64,000 nt of DNA from Phragmitibacter flavus (lineage in GTDB: Bacteria; Verrucomicrobiota; Verrucomicrobiia; Verrucomicrobiales; Verrucomicrobiaceae): NCBI RefSeq assembly GCF_005780165.1, contig NZ_VAUV01000020.1, positions 22,170 to 86,169 of the forward strand, written 5' to 3'. How positions within the stretch are numbered: the stretch's first letter is position 1; every line of letters starts with the position of its first letter. A model generated the notes under the pieces. The model was given only the letters and a program-made list of their open reading frames with translations, was not told the DNA's origin and ran no database searches. Shown here one piece after another: positions 56,528 through 64,000 of this stretch. Made by a program: the position numbers and the translations under genes.

Positions 56528-57577
56528 TTAAACGATGGCTTTGATTTCGAGATTGCGGTTGGCTCGTTCGAGTTCGCGGACGCGATCAAGGAGATCAGGA
56601 AGGCGGCGGGAGGCGGCGACGCGGCGGCGTTCTTCGCCAGCGGTGGTGGCGGGGAAGCCCATGTAGGATTCGCGACCGGGTGGGAGGTCCTTGGTGACAC
56701 CTGCACGACCGCCGATGGTGACCATGGAACCGACGTTGACGTGGCCCGCGATGCCGGCCTGGGCGGCGATGACGACGTAGTCGCCAATTTGGGCGCTGCC
56801 AGCAATGCCGGTGCCGGAGACGATGATGCAATGTTTGCCGATGACGACGTTGTGGGCGATCTGAACAAGGTTGTCGATTTTGGTGCCTTTGCCGATCCAG
56901 GTGCGGCCGAAGCGGGCGCGGTCGATGGTGGTGTTGGCACCGATTTCGACGTCGTCGTCGATCTGCACGATGCCGGACTGGCGGACTTTGCGGTGTTCGC
57001 CGTTGATGAATTCGTAGCCGAAACCGTCGGCACCGATGACGACGCCGGAGTGCAGGATGACTCGGGCCCCGAGGGTGCAGCCTTCCTGAATCGTGGCATT
57101 GGGAAAAAGCTGGGTGTTGTCGCCGATGGTGACGTTGCGACCGACGTAGCTACCTGCACCGATGCTGACATGGTTGCCGAGCTGAGTGCCTTCCTCAACG
57201 ACGGCATTGGCACCGATGGAGACGCCGGTTTGGTCGGTGATGATGCCCTCGGCGACGACGGCGGAGGGATGGATGCCGACGGTGGCGGGGGTGGCGTGGA
57301 AGCCGAAGGCGTCGACAATTTTTTCAAAGGCAACGGAGGGGTCTTTAACGATGAGTCCGGAAACGTGGGGAGGGAGCGTGGTCCAGCCTTCAGGGATGAG
57401 GACGGCGCTGGCTTTGGTTTCGGCGAGCCAGCCGCGGTAGCGATGGTCGGAAAAGAAGCTGAGGTCGCCGCGACGGGCTTCGCGAAGCGATGCGAAACCG
57501 GTGATCATGGTGTCGTTGTCTCCAGGGAGGAGACGCGCAGTCACCATTTCGGCCAGTTCCAATACAGAAATATTCAT
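56528..57577 (-). CDS. lpxD: UDP-3-O-(3-hydroxyacyl)glucosamine N-acyltransferase
   Basis: 349 residues from ATG 57577 (a longer start at 57592 exists). The N-terminal uridine-binding LpxD domain is followed by a left-handed beta-helix of hexapeptide repeats ([18 protein letters not shown], and so on) with catalytic His in [10 protein letters not shown], and a C-terminal helix. LpxD adds the second acyl chain in lipid A synthesis, so the cell makes an LPS-type outer membrane. Other lpx genes are not nearby. Confidence 0.94.
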   Translation of the reverse strand: MNISVLELAEMVTARLLPGDNDTMITGFASLREARRGDLSFFSDHRYRGWLAETKASAVLIPEGWTTLPPHVSGLIVKDPSVAFEKIVDAFGFHATPATVGIHPSAVVAEGIITDQTGVSIGANAVVEEGTQLGNHVSIGAGSYVGRNVTIGDNTQLFPNATIQEGCTLGARVILHSGVVIGADGFGYEFINGEHRKVRQSGIVQIDDDVEIGANTTIDRARFGRTWIGKGTKIDNLVQIAHNVVIGKHCIIVSGTGIAGSAQIGDYVVIAAQAGIAGHVNVGSMVTIGGRAGVTKDLPPGRESYMGFPATTAGEERRRVAASRRLPDLLDRVRELERANRNLEIKAIV

Positions 57578-57764
57578 GAACAGCCTTCGCATGGTTTTCT
57601 CGGAATGATACCTAAATGAACACGGCTGGCGTGATTGTCACCGTCGATTGGGTGGAGTGAAGCGTGTGTTTTGGCTGGCTATTCTGTCGAATGAGCGGAC
57701 ACTGCCCTTCATCGTTGAGCTTGGGATGCTGGATGATGTGGCTAATCAGGATCCCCCATGAATT

Positions 57765-58835
57765 ATGCAACGATTTGTCTGTGACTGCGGTAATGTGCTT
57801 TTCTTTGAGAGCTCACGGTGTTTGCAATGTGGTGAAGAGGTGGGCTATGACCCGGATGCGCAGAAGATGGTGGTAATCCGGCCAGGTGGATGGGGTCAGC
57901 GCTGTGGAAACGGGGTGCAATATGGGATCTGCAACTGGGTGGTGCCTGCCAATGGGGCAGCGGCGGAGAAGGCGGCTCTGTGTTTTTCGTGTTCGCTGAA
58001 TCGCAAGATTCCAAATTTGAAGGAGGAGCGCAATGTGCGCTTGTGGGGTCGGATGGAAGGCGCAAAACGGCGTTTGGTTTACTCGCTACTGCGGATGGGG
58101 ATTCCATTAGCCTCCAAGGTGATGGATGCGCAGTCGGGTCTGGCTTTTGATATCGTGAGTGCGCAGGCGCAGCCGGGGGTGACGATGGGGCATTTAAATG
58201 GGGTGATCACGGTGAATTTGGACGAGGCGGACGATACGTATCGGCAGATCAATCGTGAGCAGTTGGGGGAGAGCACGCGCACGTTGCTGGGGCATTTCCG
58301 GCATGAGATTGGTCATTATTTCTGGCAGCGCTGGATGAGTGAAGCGGCTTGGGACGATCCGCAACGGTTGGCGTTTCGTGAACGTTTCGGGGATGAGTGG
58401 CGCGACTATGGGGCGGCGTTGAGCTGGCATTATCAGTTCGGAGCACCACAGGATTGGGCGGATCAGTTCATCAGTGGTTATGCGGCGTCACATCCCTGGG
58501 AGGATTGGGCGGAGACCTGGGCGCACTATTTGCAGATTTTGGAGGGCTCAGAGACGTTCGAGGGGTTGGGTTTGGAGACCAAGCGGATAGCGTTGCCGGT
58601 GGTGAATTTTCCGGTGGAGGCGGGTCAGTTGCCGAACAGTTTGCCGCAGGATGAAAAAGCGGATAAAGCGTTCGTGACGTGGTTGCAGGGCTGGGTGAGT
58701 TTGTCCACGGTGTTGAATGAAACTTCGCTGAGTCTTGGTCAGCCGGCGGTGTATCCGTTTGTGATTTCGACGAAGGTCGCGCAGAAGTTACGATTGGTGG
58801 ATCACTTGGCGAAGGTGTGGGCTGCAGGCAAATAG
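57765..58835 (+). CDS. Putative zinc-binding metallopeptidase (Peptidase_Mx type)
   Basis: 356 residues. An N-terminal zinc ribbon (FVCDCGNVLFFESSRCLQCG) and a second Cys pair (CFSC) precede the zincin motif RHEIGHYFWQRW. A later DWAETWAHYLQI fits the third-ligand region. This is the standard layout of the 'putative zinc-binding metallopeptidase' family of cytoplasmic proteins, which is uncharacterised. The gene stands alone; a CTCGTCCTC-type repeat follows the stop. Confidence 0.88.
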   Translation: MQRFVCDCGNVLFFESSRCLQCGEEVGYDPDAQKMVVIRPGGWGQRCGNGVQYGICNWVVPANGAAAEKAALCFSCSLNRKIPNLKEERNVRLWGRMEGAKRRLVYSLLRMGIPLASKVMDAQSGLAFDIVSAQAQPGVTMGHLNGVITVNLDEADDTYRQINREQLGESTRTLLGHFRHEIGHYFWQRWMSEAAWDDPQRLAFRERFGDEWRDYGAALSWHYQFGAPQDWADQFISGYAASHPWEDWAETWAHYLQILEGSETFEGLGLETKRIALPVVNFPVEAGQLPNSLPQDEKADKAFVTWLQGWVSLSTVLNETSLSLGQPAVYPFVISTKVAQKLRLVDHLAKVWAAGK

Positions 58836-58882
58836 ATCGTCCTCGTCCTCCTACTCGTGCTTGAACTCGTCCTTGATTGCTG
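58836..58882. repeat. CGTCCTCGTCCTCCTACTCG repeat (single arm)
   Basis: The same sequence as the left arms of the inverted repeats at 35.7 and 41.3 kb, with small changes (CTCGTGCTTGAACTCGTCC inserted). I see no matching right arm nearby, so it seems to be a lone arm. Confidence 0.65.
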
Positions 58883-59032
58883 CGCAGACGTTCGCTTCAT
58901 TTCTTTGATCGCCAACAAACCATGCTTGCGTTTTGATCAAGGCTCTTGGTAGTGTCGGTTTTATCCATCGCCGGAATGCTCACTGGCGGTTGGTGTCTGG
59001 CGGTTTCATTTTTACCCAGTTCTCACTCACCC

Positions 59033-60811
59033 ATGCCCTTGCTCACGGATCGCAAGACGAAAACGCAATACGATGCCATCGTGGTCGGCTCTGGTGCCGG
59101 CGGTGGAATGGCGGCGCTGATTCTCACGCTCAACGGTGCGAAAGTGCTGATGATTGAGGCGGGTCGGAATTACGAACCGCAAACGGAGACGCCGATGTTC
59201 AATACGCCGGAGATGGCACCGTTGAGGGGGGATCGGACGCCGGACCGGTTTTTCGGTTATTACGATGCAACGATTGGCGGCTGGCAGGTGCCGGGAGAGC
59301 CTTACACGAACAAGGCGGGAACGGAGGGCAACTTCTGGTGGTGGCGGGCGCGGATGCTGGGTGGAAGGACGAATCACTGGGGGCGGATTTCGCTGCGATT
59401 TGGTGAGCACGATTTCAGGCCAAAGTCGCGTGATGGCTTGGGGGTGGACTGGCCAATGACGTATGAGGACATGGCGCCGTGGTATGATCGGGCGGAGAAG
59501 CTGGTCGGCATTTATGGCGAGGCGAACGGGATTGAGAACGCGCCGGATTCGCCGCCGGGGGTGTTGCAACCGCCGCCGAAACCGAAGGTGGGCGAGTTGC
59601 TGGCGAAGCGGGCGGGCAAGAAGCATGGGGTGCCGATTGTGGCAGCGCACCGCGCGGTGTTGTCGGTGCCGATGGATGGCAAGAAACTGGCGGGCGAGTT
59701 GTTTCCTGACAATCCCAAGGCGCAGGAGATCATGGCATTGGACATGAGCACGCGGGCCCCGTGTTTTTGGGCGACGAACTGCATTCGCGGATGTTCGATC
59801 CGTGCGAATTTTCAGAGCACCACGGTGTTGATCCCACCGGCGTTGGCCACGGGGAATCTGGACATCATCACGGATGCGATGGTTCGTGAGGTTTTGGTTG
59901 GACCGGATGGCAAGGCGACGGGGGTTCACTACATCGACAAGCAGCCGCGCCGCGATTGTGTGGTGAAGGCGCGGGTGGTGATTCTGGCGGCGAGCACGTG
60001 TGAGACGACGCGGATTTTGATGAACTCAAAGGGCAGGGATCGTTCAGGTTTGGGCAATGCATCGGGCGAGTTGGGCAGGAACTTGATGGACTCGGTGGGG
60101 ACGAGTCTGGGGGCGCAGATTCCGGCAATGGAGAGCCTGCCGCCTTACAATGAGGATGGAGCGGGAGGGTTGCATACTTATTCGCCGTGGTGGTTGGTGC
60201 GCGATCATGCGAAGCTGGGGTTCGCGCGGGGTTATCACATTGAGATGAGCGGTGGCAGACAAATGCCGGGGGTGACTTCATTGGGGATTTTGGACAGCAA
60301 GGCGAAGGGGGTTTATGGGACGAAGCTGAAGGAGGCGGCGCGGCGATATTATGGATCGACTTTTGGTTTTTCGGGTCGTGGCGAGATGATTCCAAACAAA
60401 GATTGTTATTGTGAGATTGATCCGAATGTGGTGGATCAATGGGGCATTCCGGTGTTGCGGTTTCATTGGAAATGGAGTGATCATGAGATCAAGCAGGCGG
60501 AGCACATGCAGAACACGTTTGCGGAATTGCTGAGCGAGATGGGTGGCGATCCGAAACCGAAGTCGGGCAAGGATGCGATTCAGAAGCCGGGTGAGATCAT
60601 CCACGAAGTCGGCACGGCGCGCATGGGGTTTAGCGATCAAGATAGCGTGACCAATCAATGGTGCCAGACGTGGGAGGCGAAGAATTTGTTTTTGATGGAT
60701 GGTTCGGTGTTGCCGAGCAATCCGGACAAGAATCCGACGCTGACAATTCTGGCGCTGGCGTGGCGGAGCTGTGAATGGTTGATGGGGGAGATGAAACGAG
60801 GGGAGATTTGA
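59033..60811 (+). CDS. GMC-family oxidoreductase
   Basis: 592 residues from ATG 59033. The FAD-binding Rossmann motif is VVGSGAGGGMAALILTLNGAKVLMIEAGR at about 17-45. The C-terminal GMC domain includes HEVGTARMG and the closing DGSVLPSNPDKNPTLTI with the conserved catalytic-site region. It oxidises an alcohol or sugar, by family. It lies in a tight cluster with a SecD-head-like gene (10 bases) and a gluconate-2-dehydrogenase-subunit-3-like gene, so it is probably the large subunit of a membrane-linked sugar dehydrogenase. The longer upstream frame to 58946 is unlikely. Confidence 0.92.
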   Translation: MPLLTDRKTKTQYDAIVVGSGAGGGMAALILTLNGAKVLMIEAGRNYEPQTETPMFNTPEMAPLRGDRTPDRFFGYYDATIGGWQVPGEPYTNKAGTEGNFWWWRARMLGGRTNHWGRISLRFGEHDFRPKSRDGLGVDWPMTYEDMAPWYDRAEKLVGIYGEANGIENAPDSPPGVLQPPPKPKVGELLAKRAGKKHGVPIVAAHRAVLSVPMDGKKLAGELFPDNPKAQEIMALDMSTRAPCFWATNCIRGCSIRANFQSTTVLIPPALATGNLDIITDAMVREVLVGPDGKATGVHYIDKQPRRDCVVKARVVILAASTCETTRILMNSKGRDRSGLGNASGELGRNLMDSVGTSLGAQIPAMESLPPYNEDGAGGLHTYSPWWLVRDHAKLGFARGYHIEMSGGRQMPGVTSLGILDSKAKGVYGTKLKEAARRYYGSTFGFSGRGEMIPNKDCYCEIDPNVVDQWGIPVLRFHWKWSDHEIKQAEHMQNTFAELLSEMGGDPKPKSGKDAIQKPGEIIHEVGTARMGFSDQDSVTNQWCQTWEAKNLFLMDGSVLPSNPDKNPTLTILALAWRSCEWLMGEMKRGEI

Positions 60812-60821
60812 AGGAAATCCT

Positions 60822-61307
60822 ATGAAACGTCTGATAGTTCCAAGTGTTCTTATACTGGTTGGCATGGCTTTTTGTGTGGCCGCTGAAGAGCTGGAAGCGG
60901 TGACGCTTAGGTTTAGTCAGGTGACGGAGGTTGAAGGGGGAAGTTCGGAGGTGTTGCCGTATGCCGATCCGTATGTCGAACCTGAGTTCAGTTCCATCAA
61001 AGTGGAGAAAGTATCGTTGATTGACTCTTCAGACATCAAGTCAGCCTATGCTTTTGCCGATGCCGTTATGGGGCCGACAGTTGGACTCGATTTTACCGAG
61101 TTAGGAGCGAAGAAATTTGCTGAAGTCACCAAACGAAGCATTGGCAAACGGCTGGCCATTATTATTGACGGCAAAGTGATATCGGCGCCCAACATCAAGG
61201 ATCAAATTACTGGTGGGAAGGCGGTGATTTCTGGAAAGTTTTCGATGGACGATGCCGACGCACTGGCACGGAAGATCAATGCGGGATTGCCAAAAACTCA
61301 ATTATAA
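60822..61307 (+). CDS. Exported protein with SecD-like P1 head domain
   Basis: 161 residues with a signal peptide (MKRLIVPSVLILVGMAFCVA). The mature part matches the head/base region of SecD's first periplasmic loop: VGLDFTELGAKKFAEVTKRSIGKRLAIIIDGKVISAPNIKDQITGGKAVISGKF. No membrane helices of SecD/SecF are present. It lies between the two likely subunits of a sugar dehydrogenase, so it could be a stand-alone chaperone-like subunit. That is inference. Confidence 0.85.
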   Translation: MKRLIVPSVLILVGMAFCVAAEELEAVTLRFSQVTEVEGGSSEVLPYADPYVEPEFSSIKVEKVSLIDSSDIKSAYAFADAVMGPTVGLDFTELGAKKFAEVTKRSIGKRLAIIIDGKVISAPNIKDQITGGKAVISGKFSMDDADALARKINAGLPKTQL

Positions 61308-61334
61308 CTTTTTCATTTCAACCTCCGATTCAAT

Positions 61335-61991
61335 ATGAAGCCTGAACGTTCTGCTATTTCACGTCGCGATGCTCTGAAATGGCTCGCGGGCACTTCGGCG
61401 GCGGGTGTGGCAGCACCGGCCATGGCGGCTCCAAATGAAACGGGTCCGGCCCCGGCTTCGACGGTGGGGCGGCACCCGATTCATGATCCGGATTTTTTCA
61501 AGCCGGTGTTTCCCTGGGAGAAGTTATTGAGTGAGGAGGAGATGAAGACGGTGACGGTTTTGGCGGACATCATTTTGCCGAAGGATGAGCTGGGACCGTC
61601 GGCGAGTGAGTTGAAGGTGCCGGAGTTTATCAATGAATGGATCAGTGCGCCGTATGAGGACAAGGTGGCAGATCGCGAGTTGATCAGGGGCGGGATAGCG
61701 TGGTTGAATACGGAAAGTTTTCGGCGTTTTGAAAAACGCTTTGATGAGGTGAATGCAACGGGGCAGATTCAAATCGTGGATGACATTTGCGGGGCGGGTG
61801 AGGTGAAGGCGGAGCATCAGTTGGGGGCAAAGTTTTTCACGCTGATCCGCAAGTTGACCCTGGGAGGTTATTACACGCACAGTGGTTCGTGGAAGCAGCT
61901 GGGGTATGTGGGCAACATCTCGTTGGGCGGCGCGTATCCAGGCGTGCCTCAGGAAATCATTGAGCTGCTGAAATTGCAGGATGTCGTGTGA
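61335..61991 (+). CDS. Gluconate 2-dehydrogenase subunit 3 family protein, Tat-exported
   Basis: 218 residues. The leader ISRRDALKWLAGTSAAGVAAPAMAA is a twin-arginine signal. The body has the subunit-3 pattern (FPWEKLLSEEEMKTVTVLADIILPKDELGPSASE, then FFTLIRKLTLGGYYTH). In characterised dehydrogenases the Tat signal of this small subunit carries the GMC-type large subunit across the membrane, which fits since the GMC protein here has no signal. Its stop overlaps the YetF-like gene by four bases. Confidence 0.92.
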   Translation: MKPERSAISRRDALKWLAGTSAAGVAAPAMAAPNETGPAPASTVGRHPIHDPDFFKPVFPWEKLLSEEEMKTVTVLADIILPKDELGPSASELKVPEFINEWISAPYEDKVADRELIRGGIAWLNTESFRRFEKRFDEVNATGQIQIVDDICGAGEVKAEHQLGAKFFTLIRKLTLGGYYTHSGSWKQLGYVGNISLGGAYPGVPQEIIELLKLQDVV

Positions 61992-62458
61992 ATATGTGGT
62001 CGCTGTCTGTGTCCTGGTGGGAACTCGTTCTCCGCGCGGTGGTGGTGTATGTGTTTGTGCTGGTGATCCTGCGGATGTCAGGTAAAAGGCAGGTGGGTCA
62101 GCTGGCTCCGTTTGATTTGGTGTTGTTGTTGCTGCTGTCGAATTCGGTGCAGAATGCGATGAATGCGGGCGACAATTCACTGCTTGGCGGATTGATTTCG
62201 GCGGGGGCCTTGATCTTGTTGAATTACGGTTTTGGACTGGCGACGTTTCGCAGCAAGAAGATCGAGGCGCTGGTGGAGGGACGGCCGCAGGTGCTGATTC
62301 ACAAAGGCAAGGTGGATGAGGGGGTGATGCGGGGTGCGAAGTTGACCCATCATGAACTGGACATGGCGCTGCGTCGTGAGGGCTGCACCAGCCCGGCGGA
62401 GGTAAAGCTGGCGGTGCTGGAGAACAACGGCGAGATTACGGTAGTGCGAAAAATCTAG
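61988..62458 (+). CDS. DUF421 / YetF-like membrane protein
   Basis: 156 residues from a GTG that overlaps the previous stop; ATG 61994 is an alternative. Two or three hydrophobic helices come first (WWELVLRAVVVYVFVLVILRM; LLLLLSNSVQNAM; LLGGLISAGALILLNYG). The DUF421 cytoplasmic part follows (LTHHELDMALRREG, LAVLENNGEITVV). YetF proteins are common and uncharacterised, with a suspected role in the envelope or in spore-related processes. The link to the dehydrogenase cluster may be only positional. Confidence 0.85.
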   Translation: MNMWSLSVSWWELVLRAVVVYVFVLVILRMSGKRQVGQLAPFDLVLLLLLSNSVQNAMNAGDNSLLGGLISAGALILLNYGFGLATFRSKKIEALVEGRPQVLIHKGKVDEGVMRGAKLTHHELDMALRREGCTSPAEVKLAVLENNGEITVVRKI

Positions 62459-62601
62459 TTTGGTTCAAGGGCTGTCATGGCGGCGGTGGCGGGCCTGCGG
62501 GAGGCAGGCTTTTGAATTGAGCGGGTGATGCAGCGAGAATCAGTTGGCAACGATCAATCTGCCGCTAAACTCTCCGTCCTTCGAATTCTCCCTATTTTCT
62601 C

Positions 62602-63834
62602 ATGGCTCTTATCAACGAAAACTTCCTCAAACTCAAAGCGGGCTACCTTTTTCCGGAGATCGCCCGTCGCGTTAAAGCGTTCACCGAAGCGAATCCTGAA
62701 GGCGCGGCGCGTCTGATTCGTTGCGGCATTGGCGATGTGACGGAGGCTTTGCCTGAGGCAGTGCGTTATGCGATGCATGAGGCGGTGGATGAGATGGGCG
62801 ATCGCGGGACGTTCAAGGGATATGGTCCTGAGCAAGGATATGATTTCTTGCGTAATGCGATTGCGGACAACGATTTTAAGGCGCGTGGGCTTGAGGTGTC
62901 GGCAGATGAGATTTTCATCAGTGACGGTTCGAAGTGCGACACGGGGAACATCCTCGATATCTTCGGTGCGGGGAACAAGATCGCCATCACGGATCCGGTT
63001 TATCCGGTGTATGTTGACACCAACGTGATGATCGGCAACACGGGTGAGGCGGACGAGAATGGGGCGTATGCTGGGCTGACGTATTTGAAGTGCAGTCCGG
63101 AAAACGGGTTTGTGCCGGACATTCCGGAGGAGAAGGTGGATCTGATTTATCTTTGTTACCCGAACAATCCCACGGGTGCCGTCGCGACGCGTGAGCAGTT
63201 GACGGCGTGGGTGGCCTATGCGCGCAAACATGGCAGCATTTTGCTCTATGATGCGGCGTATGAGGCGTTCATTCAGGATGAGTCGATTCCTCGCAGCATT
63301 TACGAGATCGAAGGGGCGCGTGAGTGCGCGATTGAGTTCCGCAGCTTCTCGAAAAACGGTGGCTTCACCGGGGTGCGTTGTGCGTTTATCGTGATTCCGA
63401 AAACGCTGCTGGGGTATCAGAAGGATGGCACGGCTTATCCGATTCATCCGCTGTGGAGTCGGCGTCACAGCACGAAGTTCAACGGCGCGAGCTACATTGT
63501 TCAGAAGGGCGCGGAGGCGCTTTATTCGGACGAGGGCAAGTCGCAGATCAAGGCGTTGATTGAGCATTACATGGGCAACGCTGCGTTGTTGGTTGAGGCG
63601 GTGAAGGCGATTGGATTGCCGGTTTTTGGCGGAGTGAATGCACCCTATGTCTGGGTGGGCACGCCGAATGGCCTGACCAGCTGGCAGATGTTCGACAAGA
63701 TGTTGAACGAGGCCAATGTGGTGATCACGCCGGGGAGTGGGTTTGGTTCGGCGGGCGAGGGGTATTTCCGCATCAGCGCGTTTAACAGTCGTGCGAATGT
63801 TGAGGAAGTGTGCCGTCGCCTTGCGGCGCTTTGA
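62602..63834 (+). CDS. dapL: LL-diaminopimelate aminotransferase
   Basis: 410 residues, family length. It converts tetrahydrodipicolinate directly to LL-diaminopimelate, bypassing the succinyl/acetyl steps, for lysine and peptidoglycan synthesis. Signatures: [47 protein letters not shown], and the PLP-Lys in [12 protein letters not shown]. The start is ATG 62602. The enzyme is typical of Verrucomicrobiota, Chlamydiae, plants and some other groups, in line with the other markers. Confidence 0.96.
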   Translation: MALINENFLKLKAGYLFPEIARRVKAFTEANPEGAARLIRCGIGDVTEALPEAVRYAMHEAVDEMGDRGTFKGYGPEQGYDFLRNAIADNDFKARGLEVSADEIFISDGSKCDTGNILDIFGAGNKIAITDPVYPVYVDTNVMIGNTGEADENGAYAGLTYLKCSPENGFVPDIPEEKVDLIYLCYPNNPTGAVATREQLTAWVAYARKHGSILLYDAAYEAFIQDESIPRSIYEIEGARECAIEFRSFSKNGGFTGVRCAFIVIPKTLLGYQKDGTAYPIHPLWSRRHSTKFNGASYIVQKGAEALYSDEGKSQIKALIEHYMGNAALLVEAVKAIGLPVFGGVNAPYVWVGTPNGLTSWQMFDKMLNEANVVITPGSGFGSAGEGYFRISAFNSRANVEEVCRRLAAL

Positions 63835-64000
63835 TGGGTATGGAAGGGTTGGAGAAATGCATGGCCGACGAAACCAGACTGTGTAAAAAGCCCATTCCAT
63901 CCGTTGATGGCCCGTCAATGGGTGCGCAATGGCCAACAAGGGAGGCCTTTCCTTGATCTGCGTGACCTTCTCTTGATGACTTGCTCGCTTGTCTTCTAAC

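Noticed and set aside
62525..62716. 63-codon + strand frame overlapping the dapL start
   Set aside because: It overlaps dapL in another frame and is Ser/Arg/Lys-rich noise.

Overview
The window looks like chromosome from a Verrucomicrobiota bacterium, probably close to Verrucomicrobiaceae (Prosthecobacter/Verrucomicrobium type). This rests on the gene mix: three PEP-CTERM-anchored exported proteins, two of them giant autotransporter-repeat proteins; two DUF1501 proteins; a cytochrome-c/DUF1549/DUF1553 (PSD1) protein; an exported sulfatase; LL-diaminopimelate aminotransferase (DapL); and a MoxR/DUF58/VWA cluster. No rRNA or 16S-type marker is present, so the taxon is inferred. The + strand is strongly G-rich almost throughout, whichever strand carries the gene.

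Layout. 1-4.5 kb: end of a PEP-CTERM protein, a MalY/PatB lyase, a sulfatase, rpe and tadA. 4.6-17.4 kb: one long + strand cluster of nine genes combining a coiled-coil membrane protein, MoxR ATPase, an exported membrane protein, an ABC-2 transporter (ATPase plus two related permeases), DUF58 and two VWA membrane proteins. 17.4-21 kb: entericidin-like lipoprotein, methyltransferase, two adjacent toxin-antitoxin modules (ParE type and MNT-HEPN), AraC regulator. 21.2-25.2 kb: glpX, a UPF0261 protein, a small secreted protein and a GNAT enzyme. 25.3-29.3 kb: an acquired-looking segment with an orphan Pycsar-type membrane effector, a partial copy of the tRNA-Thr 3' end, a frameshifted phage-like gene, ImmA/IrrE peptidase plus XRE regulator, two unknown genes, and the intact tRNA-Thr(UGU). 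29.4-39.2 kb: autotransporter-repeat protein, a duplicated-module exported protein, the DUF1501/PSD1 pair and a NarL-type response regulator. 39.2-44.5 kb: sensor kinase with discoidin-like sensor domains, LolD-like ATPase, VapBC, glycerophosphodiesterase, Lon-substrate-binding-domain protein. 44.7-51.7 kb: second DUF1501 protein, second giant PEP-CTERM protein, a Tat-like polysaccharide pyruvyl transferase family protein, NlpC/P60 protein, zinc-finger membrane protein. 51.7-58.8 kb: purA, FHA protein, carA, small proteins, lpxD and a zinc peptidase. 59-63.8 kb: GMC oxidoreductase, SecD-head-like protein, gluconate-dehydrogenase-subunit-3-like protein, YetF-like protein and dapL.

Intergenic DNA is unusually rich in dispersed repeats: (a) heptamer arrays of the type GGCTAAA/GGATAAA at gene boundaries; (b) short perfect hairpins with an AGGA/AAGA-type loop whose stems covary between copies; (c) pairs of long inverted repeats built from CGAGGACGAG-type sequence. 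No gene-free stretch exceeds about 300 bases. The ones near that size (23947-24233, 28984-29258) show nothing I can name. 41250-41527 and 53778-54074 hold repeats. 63835-64000 shows nothing recognisable.
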